From: Gloeobacter kilaueensis JS1 | GTDB lineage: Bacteria > Cyanobacteriota > Cyanobacteriia > Gloeobacterales > Gloeobacteraceae | Direction: 5' to 3' | Length of the DNA stretch: 64,000 bases | Assembly: GCF_000484535.1 (NCBI RefSeq) | Contig: NC_022600.1 | Span: 3,472,001 to 3,536,000 of the forward strand | Shown: piece by piece, positions 49,357 to 57,883 of the stretch | Layout of the letters: each line of letters starts with the position of its first letter | Numbering within the stretch: position 1 is the first letter of the stretch | Program-made: the position numbers and the translations under genes | Notes under the pieces: generated by a model | What the model saw: the letters and a program-made list of their open reading frames with translations, nothing else | Told to the model about the DNA's origin: nothing | Databases searched by the model: none

Positions 49357-50458
49357 CGAGCAATCGGCGGTAGTGACCCAGATATTCATCGATCATCCGC
49401 TCAGGCCGGAAGCGCTCGATATTTTGCCGGCCCCTGGCAATCCAGATCGAGCGCTCGTGCGGATCGGTGAGGCGGAGGATTGCACTGGCCATGCCCTGCT
49501 CGTCGTCGAGGCTAAAAACCAGCGCCGAGTTGGCCACTACCTCCGGCAGCGAGGTAGTATCCGAGCAGATCACCGGGCAGTGGCACTGCTGCGCCTCCAG
49601 GGGCGGCCAGCCGAAACCCTCGAAGCGCGACGGAAACAGTAGAGCGTGCGCGCCGCTGTAGAGCGCTTCGAGTCGTTCGTCGTCGGGAGATGGCACCTCG
49701 ATGAGCCGATGGGCGATCCCCAGTTGCTGGGCCAGTTCCCGGAGGGCCGGGCCCGCCGGTTCTCCTGCCAGCACCACCTGCCCGTCCCAGTGCCGGTGGG
49801 CGAGGGCAAAGATGCGCAGGACACCTTCGCGGTTTTTGCGCGCCAAAGCGGAGCCGACGTGCAGCAGGTAGGGCCGCGTCCAGAGATCAGGGAGGGCCGC
49901 AAGCCGGGCTTGAATTTCGTCTGGCGGAAGCGGACGGTAGGGGCGGTTGAGCCCCAAAAGGACAACAGGAGCGTCGAGCTGTCTACCTGCCAGGCGCTGG
50001 AGATCGCCCTGGGTGTGGGTCGAATCGCAGATCACCAGGCGCGAGCGCCGCAGCCCCGAGAGAATCAACCGCTGCAAAAGCTTGCCTGTAAGCGTGGCCG
50101 GACAGTCGGTGTCCTCGCCCAGGGCACCGCGCACCGCCAGCAGATCGTGGCAGGTAACGCTCGCGCCGGGCAAAAAGTGGGCGTAGATCGCGTTGGAGTG
50201 ATCGCAGATATGCACGATGTCTGCCCAGGGGCGCTGGGTCCAAAGCGTCCCGGTAAAGAGCACGAACTTGTCGAGGTAGGCGACCCACTTGCGCACCGGA
50301 GCTGGGGTTGCCTTAAAAAGCGGCAGCAGGCGGGGCTCGGGGGCAACGACGCGCACCTGCACACCGGCTTGCTTGAGGCCCGAGGCAAGCAGTGCAGCGA
50401 AGCGCAGCATACTCTGCTGCTCATCGGGTCGATAGTTGGCGACCAGCAGAACTTTCAT
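49331..50458 (-). CDS. GT4 family glycosyltransferase
   Basis: 375 residues from the ATG at 50458 (a TTG at 50467 is also in frame). GT-B fold: 'Leu-Leu-Val-Ala-Asn-Tyr' start, 'Leu-Leu-His-Val-Gly-Ser' near 198-203 starting the nucleotide-sugar domain, and the acidic 'Phe-Pro-Ser-Arg-Phe-Glu-Gly-Phe-Gly-Trp-Pro-Pro-Leu-Glu-Ala' near 275-289 with the catalytic Glu-x7-Glu. It transfers a sugar from a nucleotide donor, with retention, onto a lipid-linked or polysaccharide acceptor. It overlaps the polymerase gene by 38 bases, so the two are co-translated. Confidence 0.9.
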   Translation of the reverse strand: MKVLLVANYRPDEQQSMLRFAALLASGLKQAGVQVRVVAPEPRLLPLFKATPAPVRKWVAYLDKFVLFTGTLWTQRPWADIVHICDHSNAIYAHFLPGASVTCHDLLAVRGALGEDTDCPATLTGKLLQRLILSGLRRSRLVICDSTHTQGDLQRLAGRQLDAPVVLLGLNRPYRPLPPDEIQARLAALPDLWTRPYLLHVGSALARKNREGVLRIFALAHRHWDGQVVLAGEPAGPALRELAQQLGIAHRLIEVPSPDDERLEALYSGAHALLFPSRFEGFGWPPLEAQQCHCPVICSDTTSLPEVVANSALVFSLDDEQGMASAILRLTDPHERSIWIARGRQNIERFRPERMIDEYLGHYRRLLATPGPDRA

Positions 50459-51737
50459 AGCTTTCAAGCACTACTGGCACCCGCATCGCCGCCAGACAGA
50501 GGCCGCCGCCAAAAACGGCGAACCCGAGACTGGTGGGCTGGCCGAACTGGCCACTGATGATGTTGAGGCCGCAGGCGGCAAACAATAGCAGCGGCAGCAG
50601 GTTGCCGGTGGAGACGCAGCGCAGGGCAAGCTTACCCATCCAGACAGCAATCGCTAACCGCAGCAGGATATAACCGAAACCGAGGATCGGACCACTCTCG
50701 CGCACGACGCGGGGCCACTCGGCCTCGGCAAGCAAAAAGCGGCCCTTCAGCCCGAGCAGGGCTGCCCCAGCGTTGGTGCCCATCCCGAGGCCGTAACCTA
50801 GAAGCGGCACGCTCAAAAGACCATTGAACGTGTCCTGGTAGCTGCCGATAAAGCGCTGGGCAAGCCCCCCCTCGGCGGTACTGGCAAGCTCCAGGCGGGT
50901 CGTGGTGACGTTGAGCGCTTCATTAAAAGTCGGCAAAAAACTGAGGCTCAGCCCGGCAAACCCGATAAATAATGCCACCCGCACCGCCCCCCGCGCCAGT
51001 CGTGGCTGCAACAGCAGGCCGACGAACATCGCTGCAAAGACCAGAGCCACCCCGAGGATTGTGCTGCGGCTGCCGGAGACAGCGAGGGCGATGGGCAGCG
51101 CAAAACCCGCAGCTGTGAGCAGGGGGCGCGAGTAGACGCCGGGCTGCAAAAAGCCGTAGAGCAAAAAAGCGGTGCTCAAAGCAAAAAAGAGCGACGTGCC
51201 GTTGACGAACGAAAAAGTCCCGGCTGGCCGGATGCGGCCAAAGACCGAGATGATCTGGCTTGCATCTTCGCCGGCCCCGCGATTGAGAAACGCCTCCGGC
51301 CCGACGGCGAACTGGGCTGCCATGAGTAGCGCCATCGGCAAAGCTAAAAGGAGCACTACCCGGCCAAAGCGCAGCACGTCGGTGCGATCGAAGACCTTGG
51401 GGATCAAAAAGATCAGGGGCAGGTGCAAAAAGTTGGTGCGCAGCCCAAAAAGCACGACGCTGATATTGCTGAAGTCGGTGTAGACGGTTGCCACCAGCCC
51501 CGCCGGAAACGACAGCAGCGCCAGGGCCAACGTCGAGCGCGTGAAGCGGTTGTCCGGCAGGAGCTGACAGCGAAAAGCATAAAAATATGCAAGCAGCAGC
51601 ACCGGGTCGCGGACGATGAGCAGGGGCACCGATAGACCGGGCAAAAGCCACTTGCGGAGCACTCCCTCGAAGATGAGCAGCCAGAAGTACAACCAGATAA
51701 AGCGCTGAATATAGCGGACGTGCTTGGTGACGGGCAT
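50421..51737 (-). CDS. O-antigen ligase/polymerase-like membrane protein
   Basis: 438 residues with about 10-12 membrane helices and a large periplasmic loop around 270-330. The layout and 'Gly-Ser-Arg-Ser-Thr' followed by a loop with 'Arg-Phe-Ile-Gly-Ser-Tyr-Gln-Asp' and 'Leu-Gly-Tyr-Gly-Leu-Gly-Met-Gly-Thr' resemble Wzy/WaaL-type proteins of the O-antigen ligase family. It would polymerise or attach lipid-linked oligosaccharide repeats in the periplasm. Wzy and WaaL cannot be separated by sequence. In the same transcript as the glycosyltransferase. Confidence 0.8.
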   Translation of the reverse strand: MPVTKHVRYIQRFIWLYFWLLIFEGVLRKWLLPGLSVPLLIVRDPVLLLAYFYAFRCQLLPDNRFTRSTLALALLSFPAGLVATVYTDFSNISVVLFGLRTNFLHLPLIFLIPKVFDRTDVLRFGRVVLLLALPMALLMAAQFAVGPEAFLNRGAGEDASQIISVFGRIRPAGTFSFVNGTSLFFALSTAFLLYGFLQPGVYSRPLLTAAGFALPIALAVSGSRSTILGVALVFAAMFVGLLLQPRLARGAVRVALFIGFAGLSLSFLPTFNEALNVTTTRLELASTAEGGLAQRFIGSYQDTFNGLLSVPLLGYGLGMGTNAGAALLGLKGRFLLAEAEWPRVVRESGPILGFGYILLRLAIAVWMGKLALRCVSTGNLLPLLLFAACGLNIISGQFGQPTSLGFAVFGGGLCLAAMRVPVVLESYESSAGRQLSTR

Positions 51738-51883
51738 GAAGGAGCAAAGCCGAGGGTCTGTCCCTCAGAATATCAATCTGCCGCCCGAAGCCACCAGTCC
51801 TTGCCAATCACCACGGCCTGAGAAACTAATAAACTGGACGTTGGCGGCGCTCATGGACACGACAGCAGACCAGGAGGAATCTT

Positions 51884-54391
51884 ATGCGCGCGGTACTGAT
51901 GGCGGGCGGCTCGGGAACGCGGCTTCGGCCCCTCACCTGCGATCTGCCCAAGCCGATGGTTCCGATTCTCAACCGGCCCATCTCCGAGCACATTCTCAAT
52001 CTTTTGAAGCGGCACGGGGTCGATGAGGTGATTGCGACCCTGTACTACCTGCCGGATGTGATGCGCGAGTACTTCCGCGACGGCAGCGACTTTGGACTGC
52101 ACATGACCTACGCCATCGAGGAAGAAAAGCCCCTGGGCACCGCCGGTTGCGTCAAAAATATCCAAGCGCTCCTGCAGGATACCTTCATCGTCATCTCGGG
52201 CGACTCGCTCACCGACATCGACCTGAGCGCTGCCGTTGCCTTTCATAAAAAATCGGGCTCGAAGGCGACGCTGGTGCTCACCCGCGTGCCGGACCCGATG
52301 GAATTTGGCGTCGTGATCACAGACGCCCAGGGCCGGATCGTCCGGTTTCTCGAAAAACCGGCGACCAGCGAAGTCTTCTCCGATACGGTCAACACCGGCA
52401 CCTACATCCTGGAGCCGGAGGTACTGCAGTATCTACCCGCCGACACCGAGGTCGATTTTTCTAAGGACCTCTTTCCAAAATTGCTCGCCAAGGGCGAACC
52501 GATGTTTGGCTACGTCGCCGAAGGCTACTGGTGCGATGTCGGCAGCCTCGATACCTACCGCGAGGCGCAGTACGAGGCGCTCGCCGGAAAGATCGCCCTT
52601 GAGACCGGCTACAGGCAGATCGAGGAGGGCATCTGGATAGGCGAGAACTCGATTATCGATCCGAGTGTCCGCCTCGAAGCGCCGCTACTGATTGGCAACA
52701 ACTGCCGCATCGGACCACGGGCACGGCTTTCTGCCGGAACGATCATCGGCGACAACGTCACGGTCGGGGCGGAGGCGGACCTCAAGCGCCCGGTGATCTG
52801 GAATGGGGCGCTTATCGGCGAGGAAGCGCACCTGCGCGGCTGCACGATCGCCCGTGGTGCGAGGGTCGGACGGCGCGCCCAGCTATTAGAAGGGGCCGTC
52901 GTCGGCGCGCTCACAACCGTCGGAGAAGAGGCAGTGATCGCCCCTGAGGTGCGCATCTGGCCTTCTAAGAAGGTCGAGGTCGGGGCGAATGTGACGATGA
53001 ATCTCATCTGGGGCACGACGGCGCTGCGCAACCTGTTCTCGCAGCGCGGCGTCAGCGGCCTCGCCAACATCGAGATCACCCCCGAATTTGCCGTCAAGCT
53101 GGGAGCGGCTTACGGAGCCACCCTCAAACCCGGTGCCCAGGTGCAGGTCTCCCGCGACCAGCGAGCGATCTCAAGAATGCTCTCGCGCTCGCTCATCTCG
53201 GGCCTGATGAGCGTCGGCGTCAACGTCCAGAACCTGGAGGCGACGGCGATTCCGATCGCCCGCTACGTCGCGCCGATGCTCGAAGTCGATGGCGGCATCC
53301 ATGTGCGCGTCCACCCCGAGCACAACGACCGGGCCCTCATCGAATTTATCGATTCGCAAGGCATCAACATCAACAAAAGCCGCGAAAAGAAGATCGAATC
53401 TTCTTTTTTCAAAGAAGACTTTCGCCGCGCCCGCGTCGATGAAATTGGTGAAATCACCTACCCGGCCCGCACGCTCGAATTTTATGGCGCGGGCTTTCTC
53501 GATCACCTGAGCGCTCAGGCCCTGCGCAACAGCCAGGCGCGGGTGGTGATCGACTACGCCTACGGCGTCTCCGGCGCGGTGCTGCCGATGCTTTTGGGCA
53601 AACTGAGCTGTGAGGCGGTGGTGCTCAACGCCGCCCTTACCACCAACACTCCCCCCACCGGCAAGCAGCGCGAGAGCCTGATTACCCAGTTGGGCAACGT
53701 CGTCGAGGCTCTGCAGGCCACCTTCGGCGTTCAGATCTTTGCCAACGGCGAGCGCTTCACCCTGGTGGACGAGGCGGGAGCGGCGATCCGCGAGGAGCAA
53801 CTGACGGCGCTGCTCGTCGAATTGGTGCTTACCGACAGCCCCCGCTCGGTGATCGTCGTGCCTACCGAAGTGTCGAGTGTCGTCGAGCAGATCGCCCACC
53901 GCCACGACGCACGAGTAGTGCGCACCAAGTCGAGCCCGACAGCCCTGATGGAGGCAGCCGCCTCGATCACGAGCGTCGCCCTCGCCGGTTCAGCCGAGAT
54001 GGGCTTTATCTTCCCCCAACTGCATCCGGGCTTCGATGCGATGTTTGCCATTGCCCACCTGATCGAGATGCTCACCAAGCAGGGCCGATCCCTCTCCCAG
54101 ACCCGCCAGGATCTGCCGCGCATCCACCACCGCCACCACGTCATCCACTGCCCCTGGAGCGCCAAAGGAGCGCTGATGCGCCAGCTGGTCGAATCGCACC
54201 CCGAGGACAGCCTCGAACTGGTGGACGGCGTCAAGGTACACTTTTCTAACGAAGACTGGGTGCTAATCTTGCCGGATGCGGGCGAGCCCATCGTCCATAT
54301 CTACAGCAACGGCCAGAACCGCGAGTCGGTGGAAAGGCTGGCGCGCAAGTACCGGGAACTGGTGCAGGATTTTACGCGGGACCGGCGCTAG
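51884..54391 (+). CDS. NDP-sugar pyrophosphorylase fused to a degenerate phosphohexomutase
   Basis: 835 residues with CAGGAGGAATCTT before the ATG. Domain 1 (1-235) is a nucleotidyltransferase: Met-Ala-Gly-Gly-Ser-Gly-Thr-Arg-Leu-Arg-Pro-Leu-Thr, then Leu-Pro-Lys-Pro-Met, with 'Ser-Gly-Asp' near 104-106. Domain 2 (about 245-375) is a left-handed beta-helix of hexapeptide repeats. Domain 3 (about 380-835) has the alpha-D-phosphohexomutase fold, but the catalytic Thr-Ala-Ser-His-Asn-Pro loop is replaced by a Val-Arg-Val-His-Pro-Glu-His-Asn-Asp stretch and the Asp-Gly-Asp-x-Asp-Arg metal loop by Ala-Asn-Gly-Glu-Arg. The first domain is probably active (mannose- or glucose-1-phosphate); the mutase domain is likely non-catalytic. 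Confidence 0.85.
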   Translation: MRAVLMAGGSGTRLRPLTCDLPKPMVPILNRPISEHILNLLKRHGVDEVIATLYYLPDVMREYFRDGSDFGLHMTYAIEEEKPLGTAGCVKNIQALLQDTFIVISGDSLTDIDLSAAVAFHKKSGSKATLVLTRVPDPMEFGVVITDAQGRIVRFLEKPATSEVFSDTVNTGTYILEPEVLQYLPADTEVDFSKDLFPKLLAKGEPMFGYVAEGYWCDVGSLDTYREAQYEALAGKIALETGYRQIEEGIWIGENSIIDPSVRLEAPLLIGNNCRIGPRARLSAGTIIGDNVTVGAEADLKRPVIWNGALIGEEAHLRGCTIARGARVGRRAQLLEGAVVGALTTVGEEAVIAPEVRIWPSKKVEVGANVTMNLIWGTTALRNLFSQRGVSGLANIEITPEFAVKLGAAYGATLKPGAQVQVSRDQRAISRMLSRSLISGLMSVGVNVQNLEATAIPIARYVAPMLEVDGGIHVRVHPEHNDRALIEFIDSQGININKSREKKIESSFFKEDFRRARVDEIGEITYPARTLEFYGAGFLDHLSAQALRNSQARVVIDYAYGVSGAVLPMLLGKLSCEAVVLNAALTTNTPPTGKQRESLITQLGNVVEALQATFGVQIFANGERFTLVDEAGAAIREEQLTALLVELVLTDSPRSVIVVPTEVSSVVEQIAHRHDARVVRTKSSPTALMEAAASITSVALAGSAEMGFIFPQLHPGFDAMFAIAHLIEMLTKQGRSLSQTRQDLPRIHHRHHVIHCPWSAKGALMRQLVESHPEDSLELVDGVKVHFSNEDWVLILPDAGEPIVHIYSNGQNRESVERLARKYRELVQDFTRDRR

Positions 54392-54600
54392 GCAAGTTTG
54401 CCGATTTCGCGCCGGGAGACGACGACGGTGTGCTCCCAGCCGTCCATATGCACGGTGATGCCGCCGAAGGCTCCGAAACCGACGACTGTACCGGTTTTGC
54501 CCACCAGCGAGCGACCAAAACTGCGGGCGGGCCTGCCGGGAGGAGTGGGATTGGGGTCGATGCAGCGCACGCGGTCGCCGATGGCAAGCGTTATCTTCAT
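54388..54600 (-). CDS. small SH3/KOW-like protein, function unknown
   Basis: 70 residues. Nearly all beta: 'Ile-Gly-Asp-Arg-Val-Arg-Cys-Ile-Asp' opening, 'Leu-Val-Gly-Lys-Thr-Gly-Thr-Val-Val-Gly' in the middle and 'Trp-Glu-His-Thr-Val-Val-Val' at the end, the rhythm of a small SH3-like barrel as in KOW domains. It might bind RNA or protein. Its stop overlaps the convergent fusion gene by four bases. Confidence 0.65.
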   Translation of the reverse strand: MKITLAIGDRVRCIDPNPTPPGRPARSFGRSLVGKTGTVVGFGAFGGITVHMDGWEHTVVVSRREIGKLA

Positions 54601-54682
54601 GCAGAATTGCTATGTGTCAGACAAGGTACCAACAATCTTAGCGGCAGGGTTCTACCCCTCACCCCTGCCCTTAAGGCCGATT

Positions 54683-55072
54683 TTATCTACTGCTGCCCCA
54701 GGCGAAGTGCTGGCGCAGCACATCGAGGGGCGGATGCCGCCAGTAATCGATGTGCGAGACGATGCGCTCTGTCTCATCGACGATGAGTTCGCTCCAGCCG
54801 TCGATGCGGATGCGCGGCTGCCAGGGCAAAGGAGCGCGCCAGCTCAGTGTCCAGCGCGTCACGATCCGGCTATCTGTGCGCTCGATCCCGTGCAGCTCCA
54901 GCCGCAGATCCTTGAACCACCTGCCCATAAAGCCAATCATCCGGCGGTAGCGCTCCAGACCCCGAAATTCGGTGAGCGGATCTTTGAAGTAGACCCCTGG
55001 GGCGTAGATGCCGTAGGTCTGCTCCGCTGGAAAGCGCTCATAGTCTGCCCGCAGAATGTCGAGGAGATCCAC
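54683..55072 (-). CDS. DUF2358 (NTF2-like) protein
   Basis: About 129 residues from the GTG at 55072; an upstream ATG at 55144 would overlap the cruP leader and gives a doubtful Ala/Ser-rich start. The fold is NTF2-like: 'Leu-Arg-Ala-Asp-Tyr-Glu-Arg-Phe-Pro', 'Ile-Tyr-Ala-Pro-Gly-Val-Tyr-Phe-Lys-Asp-Pro', 'Arg-Tyr-Arg-Arg-Met-Ile' and 'Ile-Val-Thr-Arg-Trp-Thr-Leu'. DUF2358 occurs in cyanobacteria and plastids without an assigned role. It diverges from the CruP-like gene. Confidence 0.75.
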   Translation of the reverse strand: MDLLDILRADYERFPAEQTYGIYAPGVYFKDPLTEFRGLERYRRMIGFMGRWFKDLRLELHGIERTDSRIVTRWTLSWRAPLPWQPRIRIDGWSELIVDETERIVSHIDYWRHPPLDVLRQHFAWGSSR

Positions 55073-55152
55073 AACGTAGACAAAATAAAGTTTTGTTTCG
55101 ATTGTAGGGCTTGCTGCCGCTAGGATCGAAGCAGTTGCGCTCAAGGGAGGCG

Positions 55153-56694
55153 ATGCCAGCCAGCCGGACGCCCCTATCGCCCGCCGACCGGGAAAATTTG
55201 CGGCGCGCCCAGCAGATCTGGGAGCAGATCAAGGCACCGGGTCCGTTGCCGGTTGCCCAGGTGCTTTCAAGAAGTAGCGAACTGCTTTTTTCGCCGCAGT
55301 GGGATGTCGCAATCGCAGGCGGCACACTCGGGGCAATGATCGCAGTACCGCTCGCCCGGCGGGGCTGGCGGGTTGCCCTGGTGGAGCGCGGGCACCTGCG
55401 GGGGCGCGATCAGGAGTGGAACGTCTCCCGTCCGGACCTCGATGTACTCGTGGAGCGGCAACTGTTGAGCCGCCACCAACTGGAGCAGGCGATTGCCACG
55501 CACTGCGGCCCGGCCCGCATCCAGTTTATGGGTGGTGAACCCATCACCGTGCAGGGTGTGCTCGATGTCGGCGTCGATCCGGTGTTTTTGCTGGCCACCC
55601 TCAAGGAGCGCTTTTTAGAAGCCGGGGGAACACTCATCGAACAGGCGGCCTTCGAGAGTGCCGTTGTGCATCCCGATGGCGTGAGCGTCCGGGCGGGCGG
55701 CAGGACACTCACGGCGCGATTACTCGTCGATGCGATGGGGCACTTCTCACCCATCGTCCGGCAGGCCCGAGGCGGCGTGAAGCCGGACGGTGTCTGTCTG
55801 GTGGTCGGCAGTTGTGCCCGTGGCTATGCTGCCAGTTCAGACAGGACGGACTTGATTGTTTCGTTTACGCCCAGCCAGAACCAGTGCCAGTACTTCTGGG
55901 AAGCGTTTCCGGCCCGCGATGGCCGCACGACGTATTTATTTACCTACGTCGATGCTGACCCCCGCCGCTTTGACCTTGAAGTGCTTCTAGACGAATACCT
56001 GCACCTGCTGCCGGTATACCAGGGTGCCAATCTGGAGGATCTGCGCTTTGAGCGGCTGCTGTTTGGGGTCTTTCCCTCCTACCGGCGGCCACTGGATCTT
56101 TCGCGCTGGGACCGGGTGCTGGCGGTGGGGGACAGTGCGGGTAACCAGTCACCTCTGAGCTTCGGCGGCTTTGGTGCGATGCTGCGCCACCTCGGGCGAC
56201 TTGAAACTGGCATCGACGGGGCACTGCGGGCAGATTGTCTGGGCGGCCCCGACCTGCAGCGCCTGCAGCCTTATCAGCCGAATCTGGCGGCAAGCTGGCT
56301 GTTTCAAAAGGCGATGAGCATCGCAGTGGAGCGCCGGGCCGACCCCGATCAGATCAATCGACTGCTCACCACGGTTTTTGCCCAGATGCAGCAGTTGGGC
56401 GAGCCGGTGCTCAAACCGTTCCTGCAGGATATCGTGCAAGCCGGAGCGCTGACGGCAACCCTGGTGCGGGTTGCGATCGCTGATCCGGCGCTGGTGGTGC
56501 GTCTGCTACAGCAGCTGGGGGCGGGGCCGGTGCTGGAATGGACCGGCCACTACACAGCTCTGCTCGCCTACAGCGGCCTTTTTCAGTTGACAGCCCACCT
56601 GGACCGGCAACTGCTCGATCGGCTGCCCGCCCCACTGTGCTATCGCCTTGGCTGTCTGCTGGAAGCCTGGCGCTACGGTTCGGGCAACGATTGA
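55153..56694 (+). CDS. cruP: CruP-like lycopene-cyclase paralogue (FAD/NAD(P) oxidoreductase)
   Basis: 513 residues from the ATG at 55153, with AAGGGAGG five bases upstream. A ~50-residue N-terminal extension precedes the nucleotide-binding motif 'Asp-Val-Ala-Ile-Ala-Gly-Gly-Thr-Leu-Gly' near 51-60. Then comes 'Val-Glu-Arg-Gly-His-Leu-Arg-Gly-Arg-x-Gln-Glu-Trp-Asn-Val-Ser-Arg', which is specific to the CruA/CruP group. CruP occurs in oxygenic phototrophs; in plants and cyanobacteria it has been linked to protection from oxidative stress in carotenoid metabolism rather than robust cyclisation. The Gly-Asp-Ser-Ala-Gly-x-Gln-Ser-Pro element near 330-338 is intact. CruA cannot be fully excluded. 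Confidence 0.82.
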   Translation: MPASRTPLSPADRENLRRAQQIWEQIKAPGPLPVAQVLSRSSELLFSPQWDVAIAGGTLGAMIAVPLARRGWRVALVERGHLRGRDQEWNVSRPDLDVLVERQLLSRHQLEQAIATHCGPARIQFMGGEPITVQGVLDVGVDPVFLLATLKERFLEAGGTLIEQAAFESAVVHPDGVSVRAGGRTLTARLLVDAMGHFSPIVRQARGGVKPDGVCLVVGSCARGYAASSDRTDLIVSFTPSQNQCQYFWEAFPARDGRTTYLFTYVDADPRRFDLEVLLDEYLHLLPVYQGANLEDLRFERLLFGVFPSYRRPLDLSRWDRVLAVGDSAGNQSPLSFGGFGAMLRHLGRLETGIDGALRADCLGGPDLQRLQPYQPNLAASWLFQKAMSIAVERRADPDQINRLLTTVFAQMQQLGEPVLKPFLQDIVQAGALTATLVRVAIADPALVVRLLQQLGAGPVLEWTGHYTALLAYSGLFQLTAHLDRQLLDRLPAPLCYRLGCLLEAWRYGSGND

Positions 56695-56751
56695 GCCTCG
56701 TTCGGGGCAAAGTTCTAAGATGAACCTGCGGCCAAGAAGGAGATACAGAAG

Positions 56752-57192
56752 ATGATGGAATTTGAGACCGAGCAGCAGAAGCAAGTCTTCGAGCGGATCT
56801 TGCCCTGGGTATACGCCGTCTTCGACAAAGCGTCGGTGAGCGTTCACGAGGACAAGCCCCTGGTTCGCATCACCTTCGGCTCCGCCTTCGTCGTCGTCAA
56901 CGTCTATCCCTGGCGCGACGACGCTGTAGTCAACGTCCGCTCCTACGTCGTCACCAACACCGAGATCACCCCGGATCTGATGTTCTTTTTGTTGCGCGAG
57001 AACGACGACATGCGCTTCGGTGCCTTCGGCATCGACGAGGAAAACGACATCTTCTTCGAGTACGCGATCGTCGGCTCCACCTGCGATCAGCCGGAACTGA
57101 AGGCAGCGGTCGGGGCGGTTGCCTTTACTGCCGACGAGTACGACGATCAGATCGTCGAGCGCTGGGGCGGCGAGCGGGCAATCGACCGTTAA
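56752..57192 (+). CDS. YbjN/DUF1821-like protein
   Basis: 146 residues with AAGAAGGAG upstream. An alpha-beta fold of the type III chaperone-like/YbjN kind: 'Phe-Gly-Ser-Ala-Phe-Val-Val-Val-Asn-Val' near 44-53, 'Val-Arg-Ser-Tyr-Val-Val' near 65-70 and a 'Leu-Leu-Arg-Glu-Asn' helix near 84-88, ending in Asp/Glu-rich helices. Soluble, acidic. Function unknown; DUF1821 proteins are cyanobacterial. It is convergent with lepB with a five-base gap. Confidence 0.75.
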   Translation: MMEFETEQQKQVFERILPWVYAVFDKASVSVHEDKPLVRITFGSAFVVVNVYPWRDDAVVNVRSYVVTNTEITPDLMFFLLRENDDMRFGAFGIDEENDIFFEYAIVGSTCDQPELKAAVGAVAFTADEYDDQIVERWGGERAIDR

Positions 57193-57197
57193 ATTTT

Positions 57198-57761
57198 TTA
57201 GTTGAGCGGCCCCAGCCGATCGAGCGGCCAGAAGCGGAAGACGGCCCGGCCAATCACGTTCTTGCGCGGCAGGAAGCCCCAGATGTGCGAGTCGAAGCTG
57301 TTGTTGCGGTTGTCGCCCATGACGAAGTACATGTTGTCGGGCACCTTGACCGGCTGCATCTCGTAGGCCGGTGGCTCGGCGATGTATTTTTCGTCGAGGG
57401 GTTTACTGTTGATATACACTTTGCCCTCGTGGACGGCGACCGTATCGCCCGGCAGGCCGATCACCCGCTTGATAAAGGGCTGGTCGTTGGTGTTGATGCC
57501 ATTTTTGGGCGGTGTGAAGACGATGATCTGGCCGCGCTGGGGCGAAGAAAAGTCGTAGCTGATCTTTTCGACCATCAGCCGATCGTTGATGAGCAGCGTC
57601 GGCTCCATCGAGCCTGAAGGAATGTAGAACGCCTGGGCGGCGAAAGTCTGGATGGTGAAGGTGAGGATCAGCGCCACGGCGATAGACTGCACATTTTCGC
57701 GCTGGCTTTTAAGGAATGTCCAGAATTTGTTTTCTGGGGGCGGGCTGGGCGAGTTGCTCAT
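57198..57761 (-). CDS. lepB: signal peptidase I
   Basis: 187 residues from the ATG at 57761. One membrane helix (about 27-45) then the catalytic Ser51 in Pro-Ser-Gly-Ser-Met-Glu-Pro-Thr and the general base Lys98 in Phe-Ile-Lys-Arg-Val-Ile-Gly-Leu-Pro-Gly-Asp. The Gly-Asp-Asn-Arg-Asn-Asn-Ser-x-Asp-Ser segment (box E) near 152-161 is present. It removes signal peptides from exported proteins at the periplasmic face. Confidence 0.95.
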   Translation of the reverse strand: MSNSPSPPPENKFWTFLKSQRENVQSIAVALILTFTIQTFAAQAFYIPSGSMEPTLLINDRLMVEKISYDFSSPQRGQIIVFTPPKNGINTNDQPFIKRVIGLPGDTVAVHEGKVYINSKPLDEKYIAEPPAYEMQPVKVPDNMYFVMGDNRNNSFDSHIWGFLPRKNVIGRAVFRFWPLDRLGPLN

Positions 57762-57883
57762 AGATACACTGCGAAACGATCTGCCTTTGCAAATCATAGT
57801 GGATCAGCTTCCGGACGGGCCAGAGCCTGACGCTGTTTCGCACACCAGCTAGGCTGTGGGAGCTAGCGGGAGGAAGATGCACC

